A stretch of DNA of 15,099 nucleotides from Alphaproteobacteria bacterium (GTDB lineage Bacteria > Pseudomonadota > Alphaproteobacteria > Micavibrionales > UBA2020), in the NCBI GenBank assembly GCA_029266795.1, contig JAQSWE010000108.1, forward strand, positions 1 through 15,099, read 5' to 3'. The notes beneath the pieces are model-generated. The model was not told where the DNA came from. It did no database searches and saw only the letters and a list, made by a program, of their open reading frames with translations. The position numbers and the translations under genes were made by a program. Of the stretch, positions 1 to 7,030 are shown piece after piece; within the stretch, counting starts at the first letter, position 1, and each line of letters starts with the position of its first letter.

Positions 1-1189
1 TCGAGAAATGGTCGGTCCTGAGATAAGAAGCTTCAACTTTATCTCCGGATATATGCGCCAATGCCGCCTCAGCAATTTCGCGCGGGAAGTTGGTCTGTTC
101 CGCAGCCCAGTCTCTGAAACTGGAACGAAAGCCATGGACCGTGATATCGGTACGTCCCAGGCGCTTCAGCAGGGCAAGCATTGCCATGTTCGATAATGGA
201 CGAGTGTGCTTATAGCTGGGGAACACCCATTCAGAAGCCTTTCCACCCTTATCCTGATGTGCCCTAGCCTGCTCCAACACTTGTAATGCACCCTGCGACA
301 GAGGCACCTTATGTTCCCTGCCTGCTTTGATCCTATCGGCCGGAACCACCCATACACCCTTCTTCAGGTCGAACTCAGTCCATTGGGCTCCGATGGTTTC
401 AGCTGTACGTGAGGCGGTTAGAATGGTGAATTGCAGTGCAAGAGAAGCGATACCGTCTTCGTCCTTGAGTGTTTTTACAAACTGGCCAACCTCTGCATAA
501 GGCAACGCCGGCCGATGTTTCACCTTGCTCACTTTTGATCGAGCGGGAAACTGACTTTCCAAGTGCCCCCTCCAACGCGCTGGATTATCACCTGTGCGAA
601 GTTTGCGTACCGCGGCCCAATCAAGGATCTTCTCAATACGCCCGCGTAGCCGAGACGCCGTCTCCGGTCGAGCTGACCAGAAGTTCTTTCCGTCAGGAAA
701 CGTCGGCCGCACCTGTTCAAAAATTTTCATGATCATCGCATCGTCAACGTCATGGACCGGTGTATCTCCAATAACGGGATAGGCATACTCCTCAAGTGAA
801 CTTGTCCACTGAGCAATATGCTTCTTATTGCGCCATCCAAACTTATGGGCATCGATATAATTTTCGGCGCATTGCTTGAATGACATTATGCGAGAGGCCT
901 GAATACGTTGGGACGCTTTTGCTGCGTCACGGCTGTCTATGGGGTCCTTGCCGTCAACAAGCAGGCCACGGGCCTCTGCAGCCCGTTTACGGGCATCTGC
1001 CAAGGATACGGCATGGAGTGCACCAAGCCCCATCTCGCGTGCCTTTCCATTGAGCATGTACCTGAATGACCAAGACTTAGCACCTTCGCGAGACACTCGA
1101 AGGTATAGGCCACCCCCATCTGAAAACATTCCTGGCGCAGTCTGTCGCGCGACCTTTAATGCCGTAAGCTTTCCAATGGTGCGTGCCAT
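1..1189 (-). CDS. int: P4-type tyrosine recombinase/integrase (3' end off window)
   Basis: Site-specific integrase that would integrate or excise a genomic island or prophage-like element. The frame is open from the ATG at 1189 to the left edge, giving 396 codons with no stop, so only the last few tens of residues are missing. The start is fixed by GGAGGAG at 1198-1204, 8 nt upstream. The N-terminus (MARTIGKLTALKV, then DGGGLYLRVSREGAKSWSF) matches the DUF4102 arm-binding domain of P4-like integrases. The catalytic core is complete: Arg261 (TASRT), the RIKAG hairpin lysine, His352 and Arg355 (HGFRSSFRDW), His379 (LAHIS) and the nucleophile Tyr389 (EASYLRTD). No frameshift is seen, so it looks intact as far as visible. 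Its 5' end faces the repeat-rich junction and tRNA-Ser-like 24-mer on the right. The base composition is visibly more AT-rich than genes further right, consistent with transfer. The family call is secure; the target site is inference. Confidence 0.93.
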   Translation of the reverse strand, partial: MARTIGKLTALKVARQTAPGMFSDGGGLYLRVSREGAKSWSFRYMLNGKAREMGLGALHAVSLADARKRAAEARGLLVDGKDPIDSRDAAKASQRIQASRIMSFKQCAENYIDAHKFGWRNKKHIAQWTSSLEEYAYPVIGDTPVHDVDDAMIMKIFEQVRPTFPDGKNFWSARPETASRLRGRIEKILDWAAVRKLRTGDNPARWRGHLESQFPARSKVSKVKHRPALPYAEVGQFVKTLKDEDGIASLALQFTILTASRTAETIGAQWTEFDLKKGVWVVPADRIKAGREHKVPLSQGALQVLEQARAHQDKGGKASEWVFPSYKHTRPLSNMAMLALLKRLGRTDITVHGFRSSFRDWAAEQTNFPREIAEAALAHISGDKVEASYLRTDHFS

Positions 1190-1199
1190 GATATCTACT

Positions 1200-1331
1200 C
1201 CTCCAACCCACAATCTATCCCACATATTAACTGGAAATTGGGGCGAACACTAACAGTTAGTGATGAAGGTGGGCGAAGCTGAAATTACAATTTAACCCAT
1301 GTTTTACTGTGGGATATGTAGATGTTGGAGG
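1200..1331. repeat. Imperfect inverted repeat flanking the integrase leader
   Basis: TATCCCACA (1216-1224) and TGTGGGATA (1308-1316) are exact inverted copies. Further out, CCTCCAA (1200-1206) and TTGGAGG (1325-1331) also match as inverted copies, making arms of about 25 bp with a mismatched centre. The left arm contains part of the integrase Shine-Dalgarno sequence. It could be a binding site for an integrase or excisionase regulator, or a duplicated leader. The function is inferred only. Confidence 0.45.
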
Positions 1332-1362
1332 TTAAGTGTGAATGGTGGCGAATTGTGGCGAA
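1241..1362 (+). repeat. Four direct copies of (T/G)GGCGAA between int and the putative att site
   Basis: Copies begin at 1241 (GGGCGAA), 1271 (GGGCGAA), 1346 (TGGCGAA) and 1356 (TGGCGAA). The first two are 30 bp apart and the last two 10 bp apart, close to whole helical turns. Short phased direct repeats beside an integrase gene and attachment site are typical of integrase arm-type or excisionase sites. The repeats are directly visible; the binding role is inference. Confidence 0.4.
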
Positions 1363-1369
1363 AGAAATA

Positions 1370-1393
1370 GTTTGACGGACATCCTCTCCGCCA
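1370..1393 (+). other. Candidate attachment site: tRNA-Ser 3'-end-like remnant
   Basis: The 24 bases from GTTTGA to the terminal CCTCTCCGCCA align without gaps to a typical bacterial tRNA-Ser T-arm/acceptor 3' half, with about 18 of 24 matches and the last 11 matching exactly, including the discriminator G and CCA. No matching GGAGAGG 5' acceptor strand or class-II tRNA body lies in the roughly 90 bp upstream, so this is not a complete tRNA gene. A 3'-end fragment about 180 bp from an integrase start is what an att site made by integration into a tRNA gene looks like. It may be chance similarity. Confidence 0.38.
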
Positions 1394-1441
1394 TACGGCT
1401 CATTTAAAATTTCACTATTAAATCAATGTGTTGAAGGCTAT

Positions 1442-1459
1442 TTTCCGGTCTGCCGGAAA
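1442..1459 (+). terminator. Weak terminator-like hairpin after the putative att site
   Basis: TTTCCGG (1442-1448), loop TCTG, CCGGAAA (1453-1459) form a perfect 7-bp stem. The bases that follow (GCCTCTTATTT) are only moderately T-rich. It lies about 50 bp beyond the tRNA-Ser-like 3' end, where the terminator of a former tRNA gene would sit. Confidence 0.3.
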
Positions 1460-1468
1460 GCCTCTTAT

Positions 1469-1498
1469 TTGACATCACGTATACCTCGTGATAATTAT
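1469..1498 (+). promoter_or_regulatory. Sigma70-like promoter with an inverted repeat in the spacer
   Basis: A perfect -35 TTGACA lies at 1469-1474. AT-rich -10 candidates follow: GATAAT at 1490-1495 (spacer 15) or AATTAT at 1493-1498 (spacer 18). The spacer holds ATCACG (1474-1479) and CGTGAT (1487-1492), a perfect 6-bp inverted repeat with a 7-bp centre, placed as an operator would be. A transcript from here would start near 1500-1505, which favours the ATG at 1545 over earlier in-frame starts. Confidence 0.45.
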
Positions 1499-1544
1499 GT
1501 TAAATTTTAAAACGATACAAAAACATAAAATCCCTAGGTGTGTC

Positions 1545-2471
1545 ATGACCATCCTATCCGCTCTATTCGAGAAAATTGCCGCGCGCGTGCCGGACACCGC
1601 GCAGGCCAAAGAATTGCTGGCCGAAGCCGCGCGGGCAGAATCGCCGAAACGCCGACGCGAAATGGACGACGCGCAGCAGCCCAAAGATGACCCCAAGGAA
1701 AAGGCATCGAATGAATTACTGGCGCTGAGCAATCAGGCCTTCGAGATTGGTCAGGCTTTGCAGAAAATGAAAATGCCATTGACCCTGAGCCAGGACACCG
1801 AAGAGGACGAAGACGCGGCGAACTGGTGGGAAGCACCGACCAGATCATTTACGCTCGAACTTCTGCACGACGAAAAACGCCTGATGCTGTTCAAGGCATC
1901 CCGCAATGATGCCGGCGGATATTATATCGAAGCGGAAGAAAATACCGGCAACAGCGCAATGGCGCTGACCATGATGAATAACCGCCCCGCCGCCGATATC
2001 AAGGAAGTCCAAAAAGAACTGGCCGCGCATCTGGACTCCGCCTTCAACATCCCTGCAAACCAGGCTGCCGTGGCGTTGAAGCGCCTGACCGAAACGATTG
2101 ATTACCGCCCAGAGAGGTTTCTTGAGGTCATCAAGACAAAACCCTTTCAGGAAGTGCTTGCTTTTGTGAAGAACGGCATCAACGCCGCCCATGTCTATGA
2201 CGAGTATCCCGGTAAATTCCTGCCGCTCGACTGGGTGCTGATGTCGCGTCATCAAGAGAACAAGGACGGTAAAACCCCCGCTCCCTTCACACCCGCTGAG
2301 CGCGCGGAACTGTTCGAGGCCGTGGTGGCGCAGGCGAAGCCGGGCGACCGCATCATCAGCCGCATGACAATGACGCAAGCCGCGCTGAACGGCACCTATG
2401 AACTTCTTCCGCGCCTGATCGAACTCGGCGCGATCTTGAAACCTTCAAATGGCTGGAAAAACATGGCCTGA
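1545..2471 (+). CDS. Ankyrin-like protein, 5' part of a frameshifted gene
   Basis: This 308-residue frame starts at ATG 1545 behind a weak AGGTG; the frame stays open back to a GTG at 1488, but that lies inside the promoter. The N-terminus is helical and rich in Ala, Glu and Lys and I do not recognise it. The C-terminal third has ankyrin-like helix pairs (FVKNGINAAHVYDE, then PLDWVL; later QAALNGTYELLPRLIELGA). The frame stops at 2471 in the middle of a repeat. The -1 frame continues it without interruption (FKWLEKHGLNKNAQ from 2444) into the next entry, so the two are most simply one gene of about 520 codons that lost one base near 2442. No signal peptide or membrane segment is seen. It probably mediates protein-protein contact; the function is unknown. 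Confidence 0.7.
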   Translation: MTILSALFEKIAARVPDTAQAKELLAEAARAESPKRRREMDDAQQPKDDPKEKASNELLALSNQAFEIGQALQKMKMPLTLSQDTEEDEDAANWWEAPTRSFTLELLHDEKRLMLFKASRNDAGGYYIEAEENTGNSAMALTMMNNRPAADIKEVQKELAAHLDSAFNIPANQAAVALKRLTETIDYRPERFLEVIKTKPFQEVLAFVKNGINAAHVYDEYPGKFLPLDWVLMSRHQENKDGKTPAPFTPAERAELFEAVVAQAKPGDRIISRMTMTQAALNGTYELLPRLIELGAILKPSNGWKNMA

Positions 2472-2497
2472 ATAAAAACGCGCAAGCGCCCAATTAC

Positions 2498-3106
2498 ATG
2501 ACGACCTTTGCGCACTGGATCGCAAGCGGCAGCCAGCGTGAAAACGACCTTAAAGCGGGTCGCGAAGATAAATCGCCCGCTTTTATGCAGTACCTGATCG
2601 ATAATGACTACCCCGTCAATGTCAGCGGCAAAGGTGGGACGCCGCTGCAGGGCGCGGTGGAATCTGGCTCTCTCGATATCGCAAAAATGCTTATGGATGC
2701 GGGCGCGAAGCCCGATGCCACGCTGATGGAGAAAATCATCACCCCCGTCTATTACATGCAAAAAGTTTCGACGGAAACAGCAAAACAATTCCTGACCTCG
2801 CTGCATGAAGACCATGGCGTGCCCTTCGCGCAAGGGGCGGCAGACCGGATTTTCAAACTGCTGCAGAATTCTGTCGGCCAAAATTATTTCGACGCGAAAT
2901 TCGAAGGCGTGAAGGCTGCGGCGGAAATGATCGAATTCTTCGCAAGCCATGGCGTAAAGGTCGCGGAAACACCCGATCTTGCCGCGTTCCGCGCCGAAGC
3001 TGCGCAAAAACTTCGCGGCGCCGACCCCGCCGCGCTGGCAACACTCGGCATCGAAGCGCTGCCCTTGATCAAGCGCGGCCCGCGGAACCAGCCTCCGACG
3101 CCGTGA
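2498..3106 (+). CDS. Ankyrin-like protein, 3' part of the same frameshifted gene
   Basis: The first ATG in this frame is 2498, but there is no Shine-Dalgarno sequence before it and coding similarity runs back to about 2444, so this is unlikely to be an independent start. A clear ankyrin repeat lies at residues 46-74: GGTPLQGAVESGSLDIAKML followed by DAGAKPDA. The preceding FMQYLIDNDYPVN looks like the end of another repeat. The remainder is helical with no recognised catalytic motif. It ends 23 bp before the stop of the convergent RTX gene, with no terminator hairpin in between. If the frameshift is real, the gene is probably dead or yields two fragments. If it is a sequencing error, one intact ankyrin protein is present. 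Confidence 0.65.
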   Translation: MTTFAHWIASGSQRENDLKAGREDKSPAFMQYLIDNDYPVNVSGKGGTPLQGAVESGSLDIAKMLMDAGAKPDATLMEKIITPVYYMQKVSTETAKQFLTSLHEDHGVPFAQGAADRIFKLLQNSVGQNYFDAKFEGVKAAAEMIEFFASHGVKVAETPDLAAFRAEAAQKLRGADPAALATLGIEALPLIKRGPRNQPPTP

Positions 3107-3129
3107 GATTTTCTAGATCACCGGAAGAA

Positions 3130-5478
3130 CTAAATCAGGATTTGCCCCTGCAAGTAGAGATCGTTGACGTCAAGGCCAGAGGTGTTGTCGAGCTGGGCAA
3201 CCTGCACAAAACCATGGGCTGAGCCTGCGCCATCGCGGTCGACGGACAGGATTGTATTACTCCCAACTGACTGCAGGCTGACGTAATCCGAAATCGCCAG
3301 ACCTGCATCTTCGCCAAGCAGATCGTGCAGATCGATGCGGTCGCCCTGCGCTTCACTGAAATCGGTGACATGATCCGGCGCACCGCCAGCACGGTCAACA
3401 CGGAAGGTATCCGCCCCTGAGCCGCCAGTAAGCGTATCCGCCCCCGCGCCGCCCGTCAGGATATCGTCGCCGAGTCCGCCTGTCAGCGTATCCGACCCAG
3501 ACCCGCCATCCAAATAACGACCCGTCGTTGCGCCGTTGGCAGAGAAGTCAATCTGATCTTGACCGCCGCCGCCATAGACCGCAAGCGTGGCTGACGCCGT
3601 GCCGCTGAAGGTGTCATTTCCGGTGGTCAACAAAGTTGCCGTGCCGCCGGCATTCACGACCAATGCCACATCAGCGAACTGGCCGGATGTCATATGGTTG
3701 GCAATCGCGCCGCCTGATTCAAAAGCCCCAGCGGAGACGTCCTGGCTGATGGAATAACCGAGCGTATCGGCGGGAACGAAAGCTCCGTAAGCTGTCATGA
3801 ACTTGCCCAGTGTCTGCGCCAATTCATGGTCGCTGATGGCCGAATTGAGGTTATTGCTGTTGATGCCGTCCAGCGCCAAGGCCGCGTATGATGGATCCGC
3901 CGTCGCGGCGTTATCCGGGTCGGTCGCGATCAATATCCTTACTGACGCTGAATAATCCGTGCCGCTCGAACTGTCGCCAGAGGCAATGCGATAAATGGCA
4001 TCCAAAATCGAATTGACGTCCACCGCCGCACCATAATGGGAAAGGAAAACTGTCAGTGTGCTGTTAAATTCCTCCAGGGTGACTTCGGGATTCAACTGGT
4101 TCATGCCTATGGCATCTAGGACAGATCGGAGCATGAACGGATCCGCGGCCGCCTGATTGGCGGGCGCGGCCGCCAACAGGGTACGGACGGAGGAAAGATG
4201 GTCGGTCCCGGAAAAAGAATCAGTGATTGCGATCCTCTCCGCCGCCAGAAGAATTTCCGCAACATCGGTAATCGCGCCATAATTGTTCAGGAACGCCTTG
4301 AATGTCGCGTTCATTTCTCCGGGCGTTACATCGGGATTGAAAAGGTTCATGGAGATAGCATCCAGAACCCCGCGCAATTCGTTGTTACCTGCTTCCGAAA
4401 GATTTTCGGGCACAGCCGACAACAACGTGCGCACCGAGGAAAGATGATCCCCCCCCATGTATGAATTCGTATCCGCAAGACGCGCTGCATTATTGAGCAG
4501 GAGATTGACGTCTGTTACCGAACCGAGCTGGGTGACATACGCCTTTAATAGGCTGTTCATCTCCGCAGGCGTTACTTCCGGATTATATTGATTCATCGAC
4601 ATATTGTCCAGCAGTCCGCGGAGGAGAAAAGGGTCTTCCGGCGCCTGATTGGCGGGCACGGCCATTATCAGCGTGCGCACAGAGGACAGATGGTCAGAAG
4701 GCGTAAAGGAATCGTTAGAAGCGATGGATGAGGCTGCAGACAGTAATAGGTCCGTCCCTGCGGCGCCGCCATAATTATCCACAAAAACTTTTATGATGCT
4801 GTTCAATTCGGCTGCGGTTATCTCCGGATTGTTTTGCGCCATGGTAATGCCCTCCAGCGCCTGCTGCAGGGAGGACTTCGTTACCTCAGCCGCATTCGCG
4901 GGTTCTGTTTCCAGCAGCACGCGCACCGACGACAACAAATCGACCGGGGGATAAGCGCCGTTGTTGCTCGCAAGGTTGTAAACAGCGAACATCAGCGAAT
5001 CGACGTCCAGCAGTGTGCCGAATTTGGATGTGAAAGCGATAAACGCGTTTTTCATTTCGGCGGGCGTCACTTCAGGATCACCGATGTGAAGCGAAATATC
5101 GAACATGATGCTGTTCACCGTGGCAGGCGATGCCGTCCCGGCGATCGATGCCGGAACCGCATTCAGAATGGCAATCGTTTCGACGGACAAATGCTCGGTG
5201 CCAGAATATTGGCCCGCGATAGCGTCGACCGCATCGGCCACACTGTCGCCTGTCAAATAGGGGCTCGCCACCGTAAAAAATTCATTCATCGCCGATGTGA
5301 ACAGCGCCTTGGGCGCTTGGGGGCTGGCATTGACGCCGTCGGCGATCGCCGCCATGACCGTATTCCAGTCGTTGCCAATCGCCGAGATATCGGCAGGCGT
5401 TGCGGAGATCACGAGGGATTTGAATGAGGACCAATTAGCGGATGATGCGGCGGAAACGAGTTGCGCGGCGGTTGTCAT
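3130..5478 (-). CDS. Large secreted RTX protein with tandem 82-residue repeats
   Basis: A 782-residue acidic protein with almost no Cys. The start is ATG 5478 because AGGGGG lies 6-7 nt upstream; an in-frame start at 5517 lacks this. There is no Sec signal peptide. Residues 1-94 are Ala/Ser-rich helices. Residues 95-507 hold five repeats, four of them exactly 82 residues long with the signature DHLSSVRTLL, then NPEVTPAEMN; 508-586 is a decayed sixth copy. Residues about 656-691 hold four RTX calcium-binding nonapeptides (GGSGSDTLT, GGLGDDILT, GGAGADTLT, GGSGADTF). The C-terminal roughly 90 residues (DFSEAQGDRIDL to the end) resemble the serralysin-type C-terminal region carrying a type I secretion signal. 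No protease HExxH motif and no secretion ABC transporter genes are visible here. It is likely an exported surface or extracellular protein, possibly an adhesin; the repeat function is unknown. Confidence 0.88.
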   Translation of the reverse strand: MTTAAQLVSAASSANWSSFKSLVISATPADISAIGNDWNTVMAAIADGVNASPQAPKALFTSAMNEFFTVASPYLTGDSVADAVDAIAGQYSGTEHLSVETIAILNAVPASIAGTASPATVNSIMFDISLHIGDPEVTPAEMKNAFIAFTSKFGTLLDVDSLMFAVYNLASNNGAYPPVDLLSSVRVLLETEPANAAEVTKSSLQQALEGITMAQNNPEITAAELNSIIKVFVDNYGGAAGTDLLLSAASSIASNDSFTPSDHLSSVRTLIMAVPANQAPEDPFLLRGLLDNMSMNQYNPEVTPAEMNSLLKAYVTQLGSVTDVNLLLNNAARLADTNSYMGGDHLSSVRTLLSAVPENLSEAGNNELRGVLDAISMNLFNPDVTPGEMNATFKAFLNNYGAITDVAEILLAAERIAITDSFSGTDHLSSVRTLLAAAPANQAAADPFMLRSVLDAIGMNQLNPEVTLEEFNSTLTVFLSHYGAAVDVNSILDAIYRIASGDSSSGTDYSASVRILIATDPDNAATADPSYAALALDGINSNNLNSAISDHELAQTLGKFMTAYGAFVPADTLGYSISQDVSAGAFESGGAIANHMTSGQFADVALVVNAGGTATLLTTGNDTFSGTASATLAVYGGGGQDQIDFSANGATTGRYLDGGSGSDTLTGGLGDDILTGGAGADTLTGGSGADTFRVDRAGGAPDHVTDFSEAQGDRIDLHDLLGEDAGLAISDYVSLQSVGSNTILSVDRDGAGSAHGFVQVAQLDNTSGLDVNDLYLQGQILI
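3958..4941 (-). repeat. Tandem 246-bp coding repeats in the RTX gene
   Basis: Four consecutive units of exactly 82 codons encode residues 180-261, 262-343, 344-425 and 426-507. Each begins D(H/L)LSSVR(T/V)L and carries NP(E/D)(V/I)T about 38 residues later. An 85-residue copy precedes them (to about 5196) and a degenerate one follows (to about 3721). The DNA copies are diverged rather than identical. Confidence 0.85.
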
Positions 5479-5633
5479 GGGAAGCCCCCTATAATTCAAT
5501 AATGAGAAAATTTCCATGTATCATGCGCTACGAGAATTAAAAAATAATGAACGGGAACGAGCAGTCGCCTGTCTTGCGCATAAATTTCAAACAAGAAGAA
5601 AGCGTGCCTTAAACTTTTCTCATTGGATATTTT

Positions 5634-6128
5634 CTAGATAACATTGTCGTGACGGCTTTCCAGCCCTAACAAAAACTCCTTCACCTCCAACCCGCCCGCA
5701 AACCCTGTCAGCTTGCCGTTTTTACCGATCACGCGGTGGCAGGGGGCGACGATAGATATGGGATTTTTGCCGTTGGCCGATCCGACGGCGCGGACGGCTT
5801 TAGGGCTGCCGACTTCTTTTGCGATATCGGCATAGCTGCGCGTTTCACCGAAGGGGATGCGGCAGAGCGCGGCCCAGACTTTTTTCTGGAACGGCGTGCC
5901 GGAAAAATCGAGCGGCAGGGAAAAGGCGTCGCGCGTGCCGGCGAAATATTCCAGCAACTGGCGCTCTGCCTCCAGCAGCACTTTATGCTTTTTATCCTCT
6001 AAGCCATGGTCGAGCCGCACGCGTTTCGGGTCGTCGTTTTCCCACAGGATCGCGGCGAGCCCCTTGTCGCTGGCGACCAGTTTCAGCAGGCCGACGGGCG
6101 TTTTGACGGTTTTATGCGCATAGCTCAC
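5634..6128 (-). CDS. ogt: Methylated-DNA--protein-cysteine S-methyltransferase
   Basis: This is the single-use repair protein that transfers the alkyl group from O6-alkylguanine (and O4-alkylthymine) to its own cysteine. At 164 residues it is the usual length for Ogt. The active site IVAPCHRVIG places the acceptor at Cys130, with the Arg finger in RAVGSANGKNP (Arg113) and the FQKKVWAALCRIPFGETRSY helix-turn-helix region in front. The start is a GTG at 6128 with GGAGG about 10 nt upstream; an ATG-only search would miss it. It lies downstream of the ECF sigma gene but is separated from it by a strong terminator, so it probably has its own promoter. It complements the Ada-AlkA fusion at 12543, which lacks this domain. 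Confidence 0.96.
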   Translation of the reverse strand: MSYAHKTVKTPVGLLKLVASDKGLAAILWENDDPKRVRLDHGLEDKKHKVLLEAERQLLEYFAGTRDAFSLPLDFSGTPFQKKVWAALCRIPFGETRSYADIAKEVGSPKAVRAVGSANGKNPISIVAPCHRVIGKNGKLTGFAGGLEVKEFLLGLESRHDNVI

Positions 6129-6173
6129 GTGTTTTTATCCTCCTGCCCTTTCATATCTCGGGGCACGGCATCC

Positions 6174-6193
6174 TGTCCGGCCATTTTCGGACA
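6174..6193. promoter_or_regulatory. Inverted repeat upstream of ogt
   Basis: TGTCCG (6174-6179) and CGGACA (6188-6193) are perfect 6-bp inverted copies with an 8-bp centre, about 45 bp upstream of the ogt start codon. The position suits an operator or a leader hairpin. No clear -35/-10 pair was found. Confidence 0.25.
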
Positions 6194-6233
6194 TGTATCA
6201 CGGATGGCGGGAAAAGGCAAAATGACGCCGGAT

Positions 6234-6270
6234 AAAAAAATCCCCCGGGGGCAATCCGGGGGATTTTTCT
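6234..6270 (-). terminator. Strong rho-independent terminator of the ECF sigma gene
   Basis: TCCCCCGG (6241-6248), 7-nt loop, CCGGGGGA (6256-6263) form an 8-bp GC stem. It is flanked by seven A on one side and five T on the other, which extend the stem and give U-tracts on both strands. It follows the ECF stop codon at 6297 by about 30 bp and insulates ogt. Confidence 0.9.
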
Positions 6271-6296
6271 TATCTGGGGCTTACGGGTATCAAGAA

Positions 6297-6851
6297 TTAT
6301 GCGTGTGACATCGTGCTTTCTTCGTAGCGTTCCAGCACGGGCTTGCCGAGTTCGCCGATCGCGACTTTCGAAGCGGGCGTATCCAGAATTTCCTGAAGTT
6401 GCTTGCGGGCACGGAACAGGCGCGAGCGCACGGTACCGACCGGGATTTGCAGCATTTCAGAGACTTCTTCGTAACGCAAGCCGCGGATGCAGACCATGAC
6501 CAGCATTTCGCGGTGCTCGGCCGACAGTTGCTTCATCGACTCTTTCACTTTCGCGAGGTCGGTGGTCGTTTCTTGCGACGCGCTCACCGATGCGCTGTTC
6601 AGGTACGGCTCGGGATCGTACTGGGTTTCGAATTTCTTCTTGCGGCGGTATTGCGACGCAAACAGGTTGAACATGATTTTCGAGGTCCAGCTGAAGAGGT
6701 TCGTGCCTTCTTCAAAGTATTCTTTTTTCTCGAGAGCGCGCAGGAGGGTGGACTGAACCAAATCCTCAGCGTCGCTGGCGTTGCGCGTCAGGCGCAGGGC
6801 AAAGCGGCGAAGGTTTTCCATTTCGCTGATGAGGGCTTTTTGTTCAAACAT
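6297..6851 (-). CDS. ECF-family RNA polymerase sigma factor
   Basis: This 184-residue alternative sigma factor would direct RNA polymerase to a stress regulon. Region 2 spans residues 10-75 (NLRRFALRLTRNASDAEDLV, GTNLFSWTSKIMFN) and region 4 spans 104-155, including the helix-turn-helix YEEVSEMLQIPVGTVRSRLF. There is no sigma 1.1 or 3 domain, as expected for ECF. A short extra tail of about 28 residues (ending ERYEESTMSHA) follows region 4. The start is ATG 6851 with TAGGAG 8 nt upstream. No anti-sigma, NepR-like or zinc-binding regulator gene is adjacent: a terminator lies downstream and a roughly 290-bp non-coding region upstream. It resembles the EcfG/RpoE type, but group assignment needs an HMM. 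Direct TGTGACA repeats and a 19-bp palindrome upstream may be regulator sites. Confidence 0.93.
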   Translation of the reverse strand: MFEQKALISEMENLRRFALRLTRNASDAEDLVQSTLLRALEKKEYFEEGTNLFSWTSKIMFNLFASQYRRKKKFETQYDPEPYLNSASVSASQETTTDLAKVKESMKQLSAEHREMLVMVCIRGLRYEEVSEMLQIPVGTVRSRLFRARKQLQEILDTPASKVAIGELGKPVLERYEESTMSHA

Positions 6852-6922
6852 GGTGTGTACTCCTAGTTTTGGTTTTTTGAGTTGCTTGGTTGCTCGCTAC
6901 TAAGTTCAGTATCGCTCCCCCC

Positions 6923-6983
6923 TGTGACCGCCGTTTGCGGGCCAAGTAACAGTTGCGAAAGAGTTTGTGACAGGCGTGTGACA
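6923..6983. repeat. Phased TGTGAC repeats upstream of the ECF gene
   Basis: TGTGACC at 6923-6929, TGTGACA at 6966-6972 and TGTGACA at 6977-6983. The last two are spaced by exactly 11 bp, one helical turn. The reverse complement TGTCACA recurs in the palindrome at 7031-7049. They lie 70-135 bp upstream of the sigma factor start, where a transcription factor would bind. Confidence 0.4.
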
Positions 6984-7030
6984 AAGGGCTGAAAATGCAG
7001 GATATTTTTCCATAAACACGAGAAAACACC

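Noticed and set aside
1303..1393. A complete tRNA-Ser gene ending in CCA at 1393
   Set aside because: No GGAGAGG 5' acceptor strand, D-arm or anticodon arm can be matched upstream; only the 3' end is tRNA-like.
1342..1407. A 21-codon frame with GGAGG 10 nt upstream (MVANCGERNSLTDILSAIRL...)
   Set aside because: Its coding sequence is made of the GGCGAA repeats and the tRNA-like segment. It is too short and unsupported to call.
2436..2450. Programmed -1 ribosomal frameshift in the ankyrin-like gene
   Set aside because: No X-XXY-YYZ heptamer is present in the zero frame and no obvious downstream pseudoknot was seen; a one-base loss is simpler.
1845..3007. Minus-strand frames of 177 and 203 codons opposite the ankyrin-like gene
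   Set aside because: No domain or ribosome binding site supports them. The plus strand has an ankyrin repeat that continues across the frame break.
5464..5484. A GGG-CTT-CCC hairpin over the RTX gene ribosome binding site
   Set aside because: Only three pairs can form, too weak to matter.
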